A stretch of 64,000 nucleotides of DNA, taken from contig NZ_VCIA01000001.1 of assembly GCF_005887555.1 (NCBI RefSeq), forward strand, positions 372,001-436,000, written 5' to 3'. The notes under the pieces are model-generated. The model was not told where the DNA came from. It did no database searches and saw only the letters and a list, made by a program, of their open reading frames with translations. The translations under genes were made by a program, and so were the position numbers. This DNA comes from Lentibacillus cibarius. Its GTDB lineage: Bacteria > Bacillota > Bacilli > Bacillales > Amphibacillaceae. Positions 20,354-28,779 of this stretch are shown in pieces (the stretch's first letter is position 1; each line of letters starts with the position of its first letter).

Positions 20354-21475
20354 TTACTCCTCCGACCGTTTGATGGCAGTGATAAAAAGTCTCTCCCCCA
20401 TTTCATCGATGGCATTATCTTGTATAGAAAAATTACTGGATAAGTGCTGTATATCAAAACCTGCTTCATCAAGCAATTGTTTATAAAATGTCACGGGGTA
20501 TGTCCGCTGGTGATGATATTCGTCAAAACGGACATATTGCCCATTGGACTTATCACGGGCAAACAAGGTCAAATCGTGGTGCATCTCCCCTTCCTCATCG
20601 CCTGCCGAGCAAAACCATACATATGCCACATCATCAGTTACATCAGCAAACGTCTGATTGGTCAAATAGTTATGGACATAATCAAGCGAGTGAATATCGA
20701 AAATAAACAACCCTTCTGATTTCAGTAAAGTTGCCACGTGCTGAAAAACGGAACGGAGCTCATCTTCTCCTGTTATGTAATTTAAGACATCACAATAACT
20801 AATCGCCACGTCATAATGACGAAAACCTTCTAACATACGCAAGTCCTGCTGAATGAACTGTACATTAAGCCGTTGTCTCGCAGCTCGCTCGTGTGCAATG
20901 GTTAGCATATCACTTGAATAATCCACCCCGGTCATCCGATATCCTGACTTGGCTAGACGTGTAGTAATTTGTCCGGTTCCACAACCTAAGTCAATAATGG
21001 AGGAAACTGGCTTTCCAGTTTGTGCAATCATAGCTTTAGTGAACGATTCCCATTTATCATAAGGAGCATCTTCCATTAACACATCATAATAATAGGCCAA
21101 CTGCTCATATTCATAATCATTCTCCGAGGATTCAAGGTTGAGATCCATTTTAGCAGCATCTCCCCATAGCCGCTCCAAGTTATAATAGGAACGCTCCTCT
21201 TTATGAAAAACATGGCAAACGATATCTTCAAGGTCAACCAATATCCAGCGCGCTTGGTCAAAACCTTCCATGCGTTTAATAGTAAAATCCATTTCTTCCA
21301 TCGTTTCCTTGATTGCTCTTGCAATCGCTTGAACCTGACGTTCATTGTTACCGTGACAAATAAGGAAATAATCTGCTACGAGCGATACGTCCCCCATATC
21401 CAGTGCCACAATATCTTTTGCTTGTTTGTCATCACACGCTTGTGCAACCTGTTGAATCTTTTGTTTACTGTTCAT
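20354..21475 (-). CDS. rsfS: In-frame fusion: ribosomal silencing factor RsfS + YqeM-type methyltransferase
   Basis: One 373-residue frame joins two proteins that are separate in B. subtilis. Residues 1-115 are RsfS (YqeL; binds L14 and blocks subunit joining), with ADYFLICHGNNERQVQA and HKEERSYYNLERLWGDA. Residues from about 121 are the class-I SAM methyltransferase YqeM (YEYEQLAYYYDVLMEDAPYD, IIDLGCGTGQIT). At the junction a GGAG and an ATG (21112-21114) remain but are out of frame with the methyltransferase. One extra G there would restore both an rsfS stop codon and a yqeM start. So this is either a real fusion or a one-base sequence error. Confidence 0.85.
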   Translation of the reverse strand: MNSKQKIQQVAQACDDKQAKDIVALDMGDVSLVADYFLICHGNNERQVQAIARAIKETMEEMDFTIKRMEGFDQARWILVDLEDIVCHVFHKEERSYYNLERLWGDAAKMDLNLESSENDYEYEQLAYYYDVLMEDAPYDKWESFTKAMIAQTGKPVSSIIDLGCGTGQITTRLAKSGYRMTGVDYSSDMLTIAHERAARQRLNVQFIQQDLRMLEGFRHYDVAISYCDVLNYITGEDELRSVFQHVATLLKSEGLFIFDIHSLDYVHNYLTNQTFADVTDDVAYVWFCSAGDEEGEMHHDLTLFARDKSNGQYVRFDEYHHQRTYPVTFYKQLLDEAGFDIQHLSSNFSIQDNAIDEMGERLFITAIKRSEE

Positions 21476-21478
21476 GAA

Positions 21479-22054
21479 TTAATTACCTCCAGCATTTAGG
21501 CGTTTTGTTAAATCATTGTATGCATAAAAAGTATCTGGATAGACGGTCACATGTTTACCTACTAAAAATTGGATTGTATTCCGTAGTGCCATCCAGGCAG
21601 CGCGGTATAAATCTTTCTTTGCTGCTTCTCTTACCTCGTCTACTCCCGGAAATGATCTTCCCGGCTCAATGTAGTCAGCAACAAACAGAATCGCCTCCAG
21701 TCTGCTCATATGAGCTCTTCCAGTTGTATGGTAACAAATAGCATTCTGTATCTCCGGATTTGTTATCCCATGTCGTTGTTCAACCAGAACGGATGCTACA
21801 GGTCCATGCCACAATTCATGGTGATAATCCAGCAAGTCCTTCGATAGGTTGCTTTCCCTTATGATTTGCTGCATGTCTTCAAGTGGAAAATACTTGGCAT
21901 AATCATGTAAAATGGCCGCCAACTCCGCTTTTTCCAGTGATTCATCATATTGCTTCGCTAAATCAATAGCAGTCTCCGCCACTCGTAGTGTATGGTCAAA
22001 TCGCTCCTGTTTAAGAAGCGGCTTTACAATCTGGATTGCTTCATCTTTCTTCAT
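21479..22054 (-). CDS. yqeK: HD-domain phosphohydrolase YqeK (Ap4A hydrolase type)
   Basis: YqeK-type HD proteins hydrolyse diadenosine tetraphosphate to two ADP. The 191-residue protein has the metal-binding His at RFDHTLRVAE, the HD pair in ILHDYAKYF and further His residues in LLDYHHELWHGP, as the family requires. Its start overlaps nadD by 14 bases, with AAGGAGA upstream of ATG, showing tight coupling in the yqeG-to-yqeM operon. Confidence 0.92.
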   Translation of the reverse strand: MKKDEAIQIVKPLLKQERFDHTLRVAETAIDLAKQYDESLEKAELAAILHDYAKYFPLEDMQQIIRESNLSKDLLDYHHELWHGPVASVLVEQRHGITNPEIQNAICYHTTGRAHMSRLEAILFVADYIEPGRSFPGVDEVREAAKKDLYRAAWMALRNTIQFLVGKHVTVYPDTFYAYNDLTKRLNAGGN

Positions 22055-22610
22055 ACAAATGGTTCTCCTTTATAAAAGTCTCTACACTTTCCGGCACCAA
22101 ATATTTAATAGATCTTCCGCTGGCAAGCCGTTTTTTTACATCCGTTGAGGAGATATCAATCAACGGTATATCTATCTCAATAATCGGATAATCACTTTCA
22201 AGACGAAATCCTTTCCGTTTCACCCCTACAAATTGAATCATTTCCATCAACTCATCAATTTGTTTCCAGTGTGGTAGATACTCAACCATATCGGCACCTA
22301 TGATAAAATAAAAGGAAATATCGGGGTGCTCATCCATCAGCAACTTTATTGTATCATATGTGTAAGATTTGCCTGAACGACTCATTTCAATCGTATTCAC
22401 TTTAAAATAATGATTTCCAATAATGGCGTTTTTGGCCATTTTAACTCGTTGCTCTCCATTAGCTGCTGCTGTTTGTTTGTGCGGCGGCTCGCTTGAAGGC
22501 ATGAGCCACACTTCGTCGAGTTCGAGTGCCACACGTACCTCCTCAGCGACGATTAAATGACCAATATGTGGGGGGTCAAAGGTACCGCCCAATATTCCAA
22601 CATGTTTCAT
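22041..22610 (-). CDS. nadD: Nicotinate-nucleotide adenylyltransferase
   Basis: NadD transfers AMP from ATP to nicotinate mononucleotide in NAD synthesis. The 189-residue protein shows the nucleotidyltransferase motif GGTFDPPHIGHL at the N-terminus and ISSTDVKKRLASG near the C-terminus. The ATG is preceded by AAAGGAGT. It lies 11 bases after yhbY and overlaps yqeK. Confidence 0.96.
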   Translation of the reverse strand: MKHVGILGGTFDPPHIGHLIVAEEVRVALELDEVWLMPSSEPPHKQTAAANGEQRVKMAKNAIIGNHYFKVNTIEMSRSGKSYTYDTIKLLMDEHPDISFYFIIGADMVEYLPHWKQIDELMEMIQFVGVKRKGFRLESDYPIIEIDIPLIDISSTDVKKRLASGRSIKYLVPESVETFIKENHLYEER

Positions 22611-22621
22611 ATCTGACTCCT

Positions 22622-22912
22622 TTACGGAAGCTGAATTTGCTTGTTTTCCTGTGATTCCTTATATAGCACGATTGTATTTCCGATTACTTGAACAATCTCG
22701 GCCCCAGTGCCGGAAGCAAGTTTTTCCGCAACGGTATTTTTATCCTCTAGGGAATTCTGCAAAAGACTTACTTTCAAGAGCTCCCTCTTTTCCAGTGCAT
22801 CGGCAATCTGTTCTGTCATATTATTATTGACACCTGTTTTACCAACTTGAAAAATAGGTTTTTCGTGATGCGCTTTTGAACGTAAATAGCGTTTTTGTTT
22901 TCCTGTAAGCAT
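22622..22912 (-). CDS. yhbY: Ribosome assembly RNA-binding protein YhbY
   Basis: YhbY (YqeI) is a 96-residue CRM-domain RNA-binding protein associated with 50S assembly. It shows the typical N-terminal LTGKQKRYLRSKAHHEKPIF, the GKTGVNNNM loop and the C-terminal GNTIVLYKES. It starts one base after the aroE stop codon in the same operon. Confidence 0.93.
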   Translation of the reverse strand: MLTGKQKRYLRSKAHHEKPIFQVGKTGVNNNMTEQIADALEKRELLKVSLLQNSLEDKNTVAEKLASGTGAEIVQVIGNTIVLYKESQENKQIQLP

Positions 22913-22913
22913 T

Positions 22914-23759
22914 TTATCTTCCTTCCAGTAACGTTTTTAGTTGCTGTTTTAAATCACCAATTGGAATGTTGTATGATGTCCACAGTTGAAATGCGTATTG
23001 TGCCTGGTACAAAAGCATTGTGTGACCATAGTGGACATGTGCACCTTTCCGGCGTGCCGTTTGCAGGAACTTTGTAGTAAGCGGCTGATAAATGATATCA
23101 CTGACAATACTACCTTCATTCAATTGTTCCAGCGAAATTATTTGTTCTTCCGTGTTTGGCTTCATACCAACGGCAGTTGTCTGGATAATCAGATTGTAAT
23201 GTCCAAGTACCTCTTCAGCTTCCTGCAAGCCCAAAACGTTTGTCTGGACACCGTCGCTGCCTTTTTGTGCAATGGCCTCGGCGCTTACTGTTGTCCTGTT
23301 GGCGATATCGATGTTCGACAATCCCTCAGCTATTAATGCTTGATAAACCCCTCGTGCTGCACCACCTGCCCCGATAATTAATACCTTACAGGCTGTGTCC
23401 TCGAAAACAGACGGATGTTGCTCCTTCAATCCGCGAACATAGCCAGTTCCATCGGTATTATATCCAACCCACTTTCCATTTTGATTGACAACAGTATTAA
23501 CCGCACCGGTTACCTCCGCTTTCCATTCGAGTTGATCCAAATAAGGAATAATCTTCTGTTTATACGGGACTGTCACATTAAACCCATGTAGTCCACTCGA
23601 TTTCAGCTTTTCCAGCTCTCTTGTAAATGAATCTTCCGGGGTAATTTCAATTAAGGAATACGTACCGGTTAAACCGGATTTTTCGAGAAACTGATTATGA
23701 ATCCACGGTGACAGTGAATGTTGAATAGGATGACCGATAAGACCAAGTCTGAATTGCAT
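22914..23759 (-). CDS. aroE: Shikimate dehydrogenase (NADP+)
   Basis: AroE reduces 3-dehydroshikimate to shikimate in aromatic amino acid synthesis. The 281-residue protein has the substrate site GLIGHPIQHSLSP, the catalytic-Lys region GFNVTVPYKQKI, NTDGTGYVRGL and the NADP-binding GAGGAARGVYQAL. AGGAGGTG precedes the ATG. It lies between yqeH and yhbY, as in B. subtilis. Confidence 0.96.
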   Translation of the reverse strand: MQFRLGLIGHPIQHSLSPWIHNQFLEKSGLTGTYSLIEITPEDSFTRELEKLKSSGLHGFNVTVPYKQKIIPYLDQLEWKAEVTGAVNTVVNQNGKWVGYNTDGTGYVRGLKEQHPSVFEDTACKVLIIGAGGAARGVYQALIAEGLSNIDIANRTTVSAEAIAQKGSDGVQTNVLGLQEAEEVLGHYNLIIQTTAVGMKPNTEEQIISLEQLNEGSIVSDIIYQPLTTKFLQTARRKGAHVHYGHTMLLYQAQYAFQLWTSYNIPIGDLKQQLKTLLEGR

Positions 23760-23769
23760 ATGGCACCTC

Positions 23770-24873
23770 CTAAGTAAATGAATTTCTTATTGATACATGG
23801 ACACCTTTTGGGCTGTGTGCAGACACAGTCAGCTCACCATCGGGTATCGTAATCCAGCCAAGACCCGGGAACACAATATCATTTTTCCCGTTCTCAAGCC
23901 TAAATGTCTGCTCGGCTAATTCCGGCAGAATCGCAAGCGTGTCCCTATCAGGTGGAGATAAAAGCTCCCCCAGATGCTGCTCGAAAAGGTTATCCGCTTT
24001 TTGCAGCTTCGTCCGGTGAATCGCAAGTTCATTTGCAAAATAACAAACGAACGACTGCCTCTCTCCTTTTAGAAAGTCAAGCCTTGCTAGCCCCCCGATA
24101 AAAAGTGTTTGCCCGCTGTTTAACTGATAAACTCTCGGCTTAATTTCCTTTTTGGGTGTTATGACTTTTAGATCACTGCTGGAAACATAATGAGCCATTT
24201 GCTGTTTATTGACGATACCCGGTGTGTCAATGAAAGCTGACTCATCATCGAGCGGGATTTCTATGAAACCAAGTGTTGTACCGGGAAAATAAGAAGTTGT
24301 GATTACATCCGTCGTTCCGGTTGTTTGTTCAATTAACTTATTGATGAACGTCGATTTCCCTACATTTGTCGTCCCAACAATGTATACATCTTGCCGGTTA
24401 CGATAGTGCTCAATAGCCTTCGTTAACTCTGTTATCCCGTGCCCTTTCACAGATGAGATCAAATAGACATCTTTGACCGTAATCCCTGCTTTTTTCGCCT
24501 CTGACCGAAGCCACTGGGTCAACTTTCTTTGATTTGTCGATTTCGGTAGCAGGTCCATTTTGTTTCCAACAAGAATAACCGGTTTATTACCGACAATCCG
24601 CTGCAAGCTCTTAATGATGCTTCCTTCCGCATCAAAAATGTCAATGAGGTGGACAACCACCCCTTCTTTATCCCTGATTTGACTAACCATTGACAAAAAA
24701 TCATCATCTGACATTGTTACATCCTGTATTTCATTATAATGCTTTAAACGGAAACAGCGCTGACATAATACAATCTCCCTATTAAGTGCATTTTCCGGGG
24801 TATAACCAGCTTGATCCGGGTCAGATGTCTGAATATGAATGCCACAACCCTGACAATTAATGTTTTCCATCAT
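23770..24873 (-). CDS. yqeH: Ribosome biogenesis GTPase YqeH
   Basis: YqeH is a circularly permuted GTPase needed for 30S assembly. The 367-residue protein has an N-terminal zinc finger (CQGCG and CQRCF). Its GTPase motifs are in permuted order: G4 NKMDL first, then G1 GTTNVGKSTFINK, then the G3 segment DTPG. The start overlaps the yqeG stop (TAATG). Confidence 0.96.
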   Translation of the reverse strand: MMENINCQGCGIHIQTSDPDQAGYTPENALNREIVLCQRCFRLKHYNEIQDVTMSDDDFLSMVSQIRDKEGVVVHLIDIFDAEGSIIKSLQRIVGNKPVILVGNKMDLLPKSTNQRKLTQWLRSEAKKAGITVKDVYLISSVKGHGITELTKAIEHYRNRQDVYIVGTTNVGKSTFINKLIEQTTGTTDVITTSYFPGTTLGFIEIPLDDESAFIDTPGIVNKQQMAHYVSSSDLKVITPKKEIKPRVYQLNSGQTLFIGGLARLDFLKGERQSFVCYFANELAIHRTKLQKADNLFEQHLGELLSPPDRDTLAILPELAEQTFRLENGKNDIVFPGLGWITIPDGELTVSAHSPKGVHVSIRNSFT

Positions 24874-25388
24874 TACTCCTCCCAGCTTATCTTACCTTTT
24901 TTACGCATATATCTTAAAATTTGCCGCTCAATTTTCCGGTTAAACCTGGTAACTTTACCATCCGTTTGAACAATCGGCACAACCAAGATTGTGTGAAATC
25001 CAGCAATATTGCCACCAAGGATGTCAGTTAAAATCTGGTCGCCCACAACAACGATATCATCTTTCTGTAGTTCCATTTCCCTCGCGGCACGTTTGAACGC
25101 ATGGCTCAGCGGTTTCCTTGCACTGAATACGAACGGTGTATTAAGCGGTTCAGAAAAAAGTTTCACGCGCTCCATATTATTGTTTGAGATAATGGTCACT
25201 TTTATATTATGTTCATTCATCATCCTAAACCATTCAATTATTTCAGGCGTCGCATCCTTTACATCCCATGCGACAAGGGTATTATCCAAATCAGTGATAA
25301 TCCCTTTTAATCCTCTTTTCTTCAATTCATCCGGATGAATATCAAAAATACTTTTTACATGCTGATTTGGCAAAAACAATTTTAACAA
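24873..25388 (-). CDS. yqeG: YqeG family HAD-IIIA phosphatase
   Basis: This 171-residue HAD-superfamily protein carries DLDNTLVAWD (nucleophile Asp), ISNNN and a Lys/Asp segment with VVGDQILTDILGG. It resembles phosphatidylglycerophosphate phosphatases of the YqeG/GEP4 group, but the exact substrate is not known from sequence. The start is TTG at 25388 with GAGGTG seven bases upstream, giving the conserved (M)LKLFLPNQHVKS. It is the first gene of the operon running to rsfS/yqeM. Confidence 0.93.
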   Translation of the reverse strand: MLKLFLPNQHVKSIFDIHPDELKKRGLKGIITDLDNTLVAWDVKDATPEIIEWFRMMNEHNIKVTIISNNNMERVKLFSEPLNTPFVFSARKPLSHAFKRAAREMELQKDDIVVVGDQILTDILGGNIAGFHTILVVPIVQTDGKVTRFNRKIERQILRYMRKKGKISWEE

Positions 25389-25604
25389 CCCGTTACACCT
25401 CTTACTGCTACTATTTCAATCGTATTGTCCCCGTTTGTAAAGCGATTAAGCTAAAGTCAATCTTAATAGAGTATACAACATTTGCCTATTATAACTTAAA
25501 CCAATACGAACTTTCCACAAATGGAAGTCAACAACATTCCATCTATCATTAGTCTATGTCAATTATGCCAAAAACCGTTCGACAAATTTATGCATGATTC
25601 GATA

Positions 25605-25703
25605 TGTGGATAACTCAGTGCACAAAATCCACAGTGAAATATCAACATTTTTCGCTTGTTACTGTATGTTTTACACAAGTTATCTACAAACGAATGTGGA
25701 TAA
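25605..25703. promoter_or_regulatory. Cluster of DnaA boxes upstream of sda
   Basis: Two perfect DnaA boxes (TGTGGATAA at 25605-25613 and 25695-25703, the complement of TTATCCACA) and a one-mismatch box TTATCTACA (25680-25688) lie within 100 bases. A two-mismatch box is at 25625-25633. In B. subtilis DnaA controls sda through such boxes, so this is the likely sda control region. The rest of the gap 25389-25604 shows nothing clear. Confidence 0.8.
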
Positions 25704-25799
25704 TGCTATCCTTGTGATGCCCTGTATTTCATGATAAATTATTAACAACATGTTCAAGACGAACAGCAAGTGTTTTACAAGGTTAGGAGGGCTATATTC

Positions 25800-25940
25800 A
25801 TGGAAGATCTGTCAGATGAGCTGCTATTGGAATCCTATTACAAAGCAAATGAATTAAATTTAAGCCCCGACTTTATATATCTGATTGAAAAAGAAATTAG
25901 CAGAAGAAATTTAACAAACAAAGTAAAAACATACAGCTAA
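25800..25940 (+). CDS. sda: Sporulation histidine kinase inhibitor Sda
   Basis: Sda blocks autophosphorylation of the sporulation kinase KinA when replication is ongoing or damaged. The 46-residue product is a helical hairpin: [18 protein letters not shown], then [16 protein letters not shown], closely matching the family. AGGAGGGC (25786-25793) precedes the ATG. Upstream DnaA boxes and position next to yqeG agree with B. subtilis. A terminator follows. Confidence 0.93.
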   Translation: MEDLSDELLLESYYKANELNLSPDFIYLIEKEISRRNLTNKVKTYS

Positions 25941-25954
25941 TCCTGATCGGGTTC

Positions 25955-25988
25955 AACCCCATTGTCACCAAATTGACAGGGGTTTTTT
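25955..25988 (+). terminator. Terminator after sda
   Basis: AACCCC and TGTCA pair with TGACA and GGGGTT around a 6-base loop (one 2-base bulge), followed by a run of T. It isolates sda from the mrp operon. Confidence 0.8.
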
Positions 25989-26106
25989 ATTTTAAGTCCT
26001 TCCAGTTTATGATAAGCTGTCCATGATAATATATAATTGACGGCATAAACTACATAAAACAATTTGTCGACAAGCTTGTTGTAATTTCGAGGAGGACATT
26101 AATCAG

Positions 26107-28440
26107 ATGCTATACATAGTACTCATCCCACTTTTACTTTCCTGTATCATACCTTTCATTAGTAAAATAAAACATAAACTTCATACTGGTTTGTTCGTAT
26201 TTCTGATCCCAACAGTTATCTTTATTTACTTTGTCCGCTTTGTCGGTACAGAATTTGAGCCAGTTAGACAATCGTATAACTGGATTCCGTCGCTCGGAAT
26301 AAACTTCGATTTTTATTTAGACGGCCTGAGTCTGTTATTTGCATTATTAATCAGTGGAATTGGTGCCCTAGTAGTTTTATACTCTATTTACTATCTTGAT
26401 AAGGGTGAACGGCTGGGACATTTTTATGTCTACTTACTAATGTTTATGTCAGCAATGCTCGGTGTCGTGCTATCCGACAATATTTTCGTACTTTACACCT
26501 TTTGGGAATTGACATCTATTTCTTCATTCTTATTAATTGGATACTGGCATTTTAAAGAAAAGTCACGATATGGTGCACTAAAATCCATGTTAATAACCAT
26601 TTTTGGCGGATTAAGCATGTTTGGCGGTTTTATTCTTTTATCGGTTATGACCGGGACGACAAGCATTCAGGTTATGATTCAAAATGCAGAGGTTATCATG
26701 AACAGCCCGTATATGCCGCTTGCTCTTGGTTTTTTGTTGATGGGAGCTTTTACCAAATCAGCACAGTTCCCATTCCATATTTGGCTCCCAGATGCCATGG
26801 AAGCACCGACACCTGTTAGTGCTTATCTTCATTCGGCAACAATGGTAAAAGCGGGCCTCTTCCTAGTGGCAAGGTTCTCGCCAATTTTCGCTGACTACGA
26901 ATGGTTTTTTATCATCGTCAGCGTCGCCGGCATTGTCACGTTATGCTGGGGTTCTTATATGGCAGTTCACCAGACAGACTTAAAAGCTATATTAGCCTTT
27001 TCAACAATCAGTCAGTTAGGCATGATTATGGCAATGCTAGGATTTGGAACTGAAGCAGCCGCTTTTGCGGCAGTCTTTCACATTTTGTGCCACGCCACAT
27101 TTAAAGGTAGTTTGTTTATGGTCGCGGGCATCGTTGATCATGAAACAGGGACACGTGATATACGTAAGCTTGGTGGACTAATGACGTTCATGCCGATGTC
27201 TGCAGCATTGGCGCTATTCGGCACTTTTTCCATGGCTGGAATTCCGTTGCCATTTTTGAATGGGTTTTACAGTAAGGAGATGTTTTTTCAATCGACCCTT
27301 GATTTACCTGCAGGAGCTAACGCCGTCACAACTTTTCTCGTAGACATTATCCCGTACTTGGCGGTGTTCGGTAGTATCTTTACGTTTGTCTATTCGCTCT
27401 ATTTTCTATTCGGCACATTTGCAGGCAAAAAGCAAGTCGACCAGCTCCCGAAACACCCGCACGAAGCACCTATTGGTATGCTTCTGTCACCGTTCATCCT
27501 TGTACTCGGTGTCATTTTGATTGGTCTGTTTCCTAACGCCTTTAATGGAACATTTATTGCCCATGCGGCAGAGGCGGTCGCCGGGTCAGCGGTTGTTGAA
27601 AATATCAAGTTCTGGCACGGCTTATCACCTGCATTTCAAATGTCTCTTGCAGTTGTTGCCATTGGTACTATTCTTGTTTCAACCAGACGAAAATGGAGCA
27701 AAGTTTATACCTTCGTGCCTGGTGGGAGAAGCATCAACAACATTTACGATGCCATTATCTCCAAGTTAGATAGCTGGTCACGACATATTACCACATTCTA
27801 TATGACTGGGTCATTAAGGCTTTATATGGCCATTATTCTAAGCACTATCATGTTGGTTACACTTAGTTTCATGCTAGTTACCGATGGATTCACGATTAAT
27901 TCTAACGACTTGGCACCTGTGAGGTTAACAGAGATAGCTGTCGTCCTCGTTATCATCGCTGCGGCAATTGGTACTGTTTTTGCAAGGCAGAATCTGGCAG
28001 CTATCTTAATAGTCGGTGTCGTTGGTTATGGTGTCTCACTCTTATTCGTTATCTATCGTGCACCTGACTTGGCGCTGACACAATTGGTCGTTGAAACTGT
28101 TTCTGTAGCACTGTTTTTGCTTTGTTTTTACCATTTGCCTAACCTGAGAAATAAAAAAGACTCGACTGGTACACGTTTAACAAACGGTATTGTATCCATT
28201 GGATTTGGTGCGCTTATGACACTGATTGGCATTTCCGCCCATAGTAGTGATTGGTTTGGGACTATATCCGACTACTTCCTGAAAACATCGCATTCTCTTG
28301 GTGGCGGCGACAATGTTGTCAACGTCATTCTCGTTGACATGCGTGGACTTGACACGCTCTTTGAAATTACAGTTCTTGGCATTGCGGCACTTGCCATCTA
28401 TAGCCTTATTAAAATAAAGATCAAAAAGGGGACAAAATAA
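26107..28440 (+). CDS. mrpA: Mrp Na+/H+ antiporter subunit A
   Basis: MrpA is the largest subunit of the multi-component cation/proton antiporter, related to complex I NuoL. The 777-residue protein has the proton-channel core (FWELTSISSFLLIGYWHF, HIWLPDAMEAPTPVSAYLHS) with conserved Glu and Lys. Its C-terminal extensions include a DUF4040/MbhD-like part (YRAPDLALTQLVVETVSV) and an MbhE-like part (NVILVDMRGLDTLFEITVLG). AGGAGG precedes the ATG. It is complete at the C-terminus and is followed with no gap by mrpC, not mrpB. Confidence 0.96.
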   Translation: MLYIVLIPLLLSCIIPFISKIKHKLHTGLFVFLIPTVIFIYFVRFVGTEFEPVRQSYNWIPSLGINFDFYLDGLSLLFALLISGIGALVVLYSIYYLDKGERLGHFYVYLLMFMSAMLGVVLSDNIFVLYTFWELTSISSFLLIGYWHFKEKSRYGALKSMLITIFGGLSMFGGFILLSVMTGTTSIQVMIQNAEVIMNSPYMPLALGFLLMGAFTKSAQFPFHIWLPDAMEAPTPVSAYLHSATMVKAGLFLVARFSPIFADYEWFFIIVSVAGIVTLCWGSYMAVHQTDLKAILAFSTISQLGMIMAMLGFGTEAAAFAAVFHILCHATFKGSLFMVAGIVDHETGTRDIRKLGGLMTFMPMSAALALFGTFSMAGIPLPFLNGFYSKEMFFQSTLDLPAGANAVTTFLVDIIPYLAVFGSIFTFVYSLYFLFGTFAGKKQVDQLPKHPHEAPIGMLLSPFILVLGVILIGLFPNAFNGTFIAHAAEAVAGSAVVENIKFWHGLSPAFQMSLAVVAIGTILVSTRRKWSKVYTFVPGGRSINNIYDAIISKLDSWSRHITTFYMTGSLRLYMAIILSTIMLVTLSFMLVTDGFTINSNDLAPVRLTEIAVVLVIIAAAIGTVFARQNLAAILIVGVVGYGVSLLFVIYRAPDLALTQLVVETVSVALFLLCFYHLPNLRNKKDSTGTRLTNGIVSIGFGALMTLIGISAHSSDWFGTISDYFLKTSHSLGGGDNVVNVILVDMRGLDTLFEITVLGIAALAIYSLIKIKIKKGTK

Positions 28441-28779
28441 ATGGAATTCATCATTTTAATATTGGCTGGCGTATTATTTGCAACTGCCATTTATAACCTG
28501 CTGCAAAAACAGCTATTGCGTATCATCATTGGAACGGTTCTGCTGTCACATGGTGCCCACTTGTTTATCTTGACAATGGGAAAGTTGAAACGAGGTGAGC
28601 CGCCAATCCTGGCAGATGGTGTTTCCGAGTACACCGATCCACTGCCACAGGCGCTGATCCTAACATCGATTGTAATCAGCTTCGGGATTACCAGCCTGCT
28701 TCTGGTACTTGCGTATCGGACGGCAACCGAAAATAACACAGATAATATGGAACAATTGAGGGGTAACGATAATGAATAA
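28441..28779 (+). CDS. mrpC: Mrp Na+/H+ antiporter subunit C
   Basis: MrpC is a NuoK-like subunit with three transmembrane helices. The 112-residue protein shows GTVLLSHGAHLFILTMG and the loop GEPPILADG, followed by DPLPQALILTSIVISFG, a classic MrpC signature. Its ATG follows the mrpA stop codon directly, with AAGGGGAC inside the end of mrpA as the ribosome-binding site. It overlaps mrpD by 8 bases. Confidence 0.95.
   Translation: MEFIILILAGVLFATAIYNLLQKQLLRIIIGTVLLSHGAHLFILTMGKLKRGEPPILADGVSEYTDPLPQALILTSIVISFGITSLLLVLAYRTATENNTDNMEQLRGNDNE

Noticed and set aside
20239-20472. 77-residue open frame where comER would lie in B. subtilis
   Set aside because: It overlaps the end of the YqeM domain in another frame and has no reductase (Rossmann) motif, so it is not a comER remnant.
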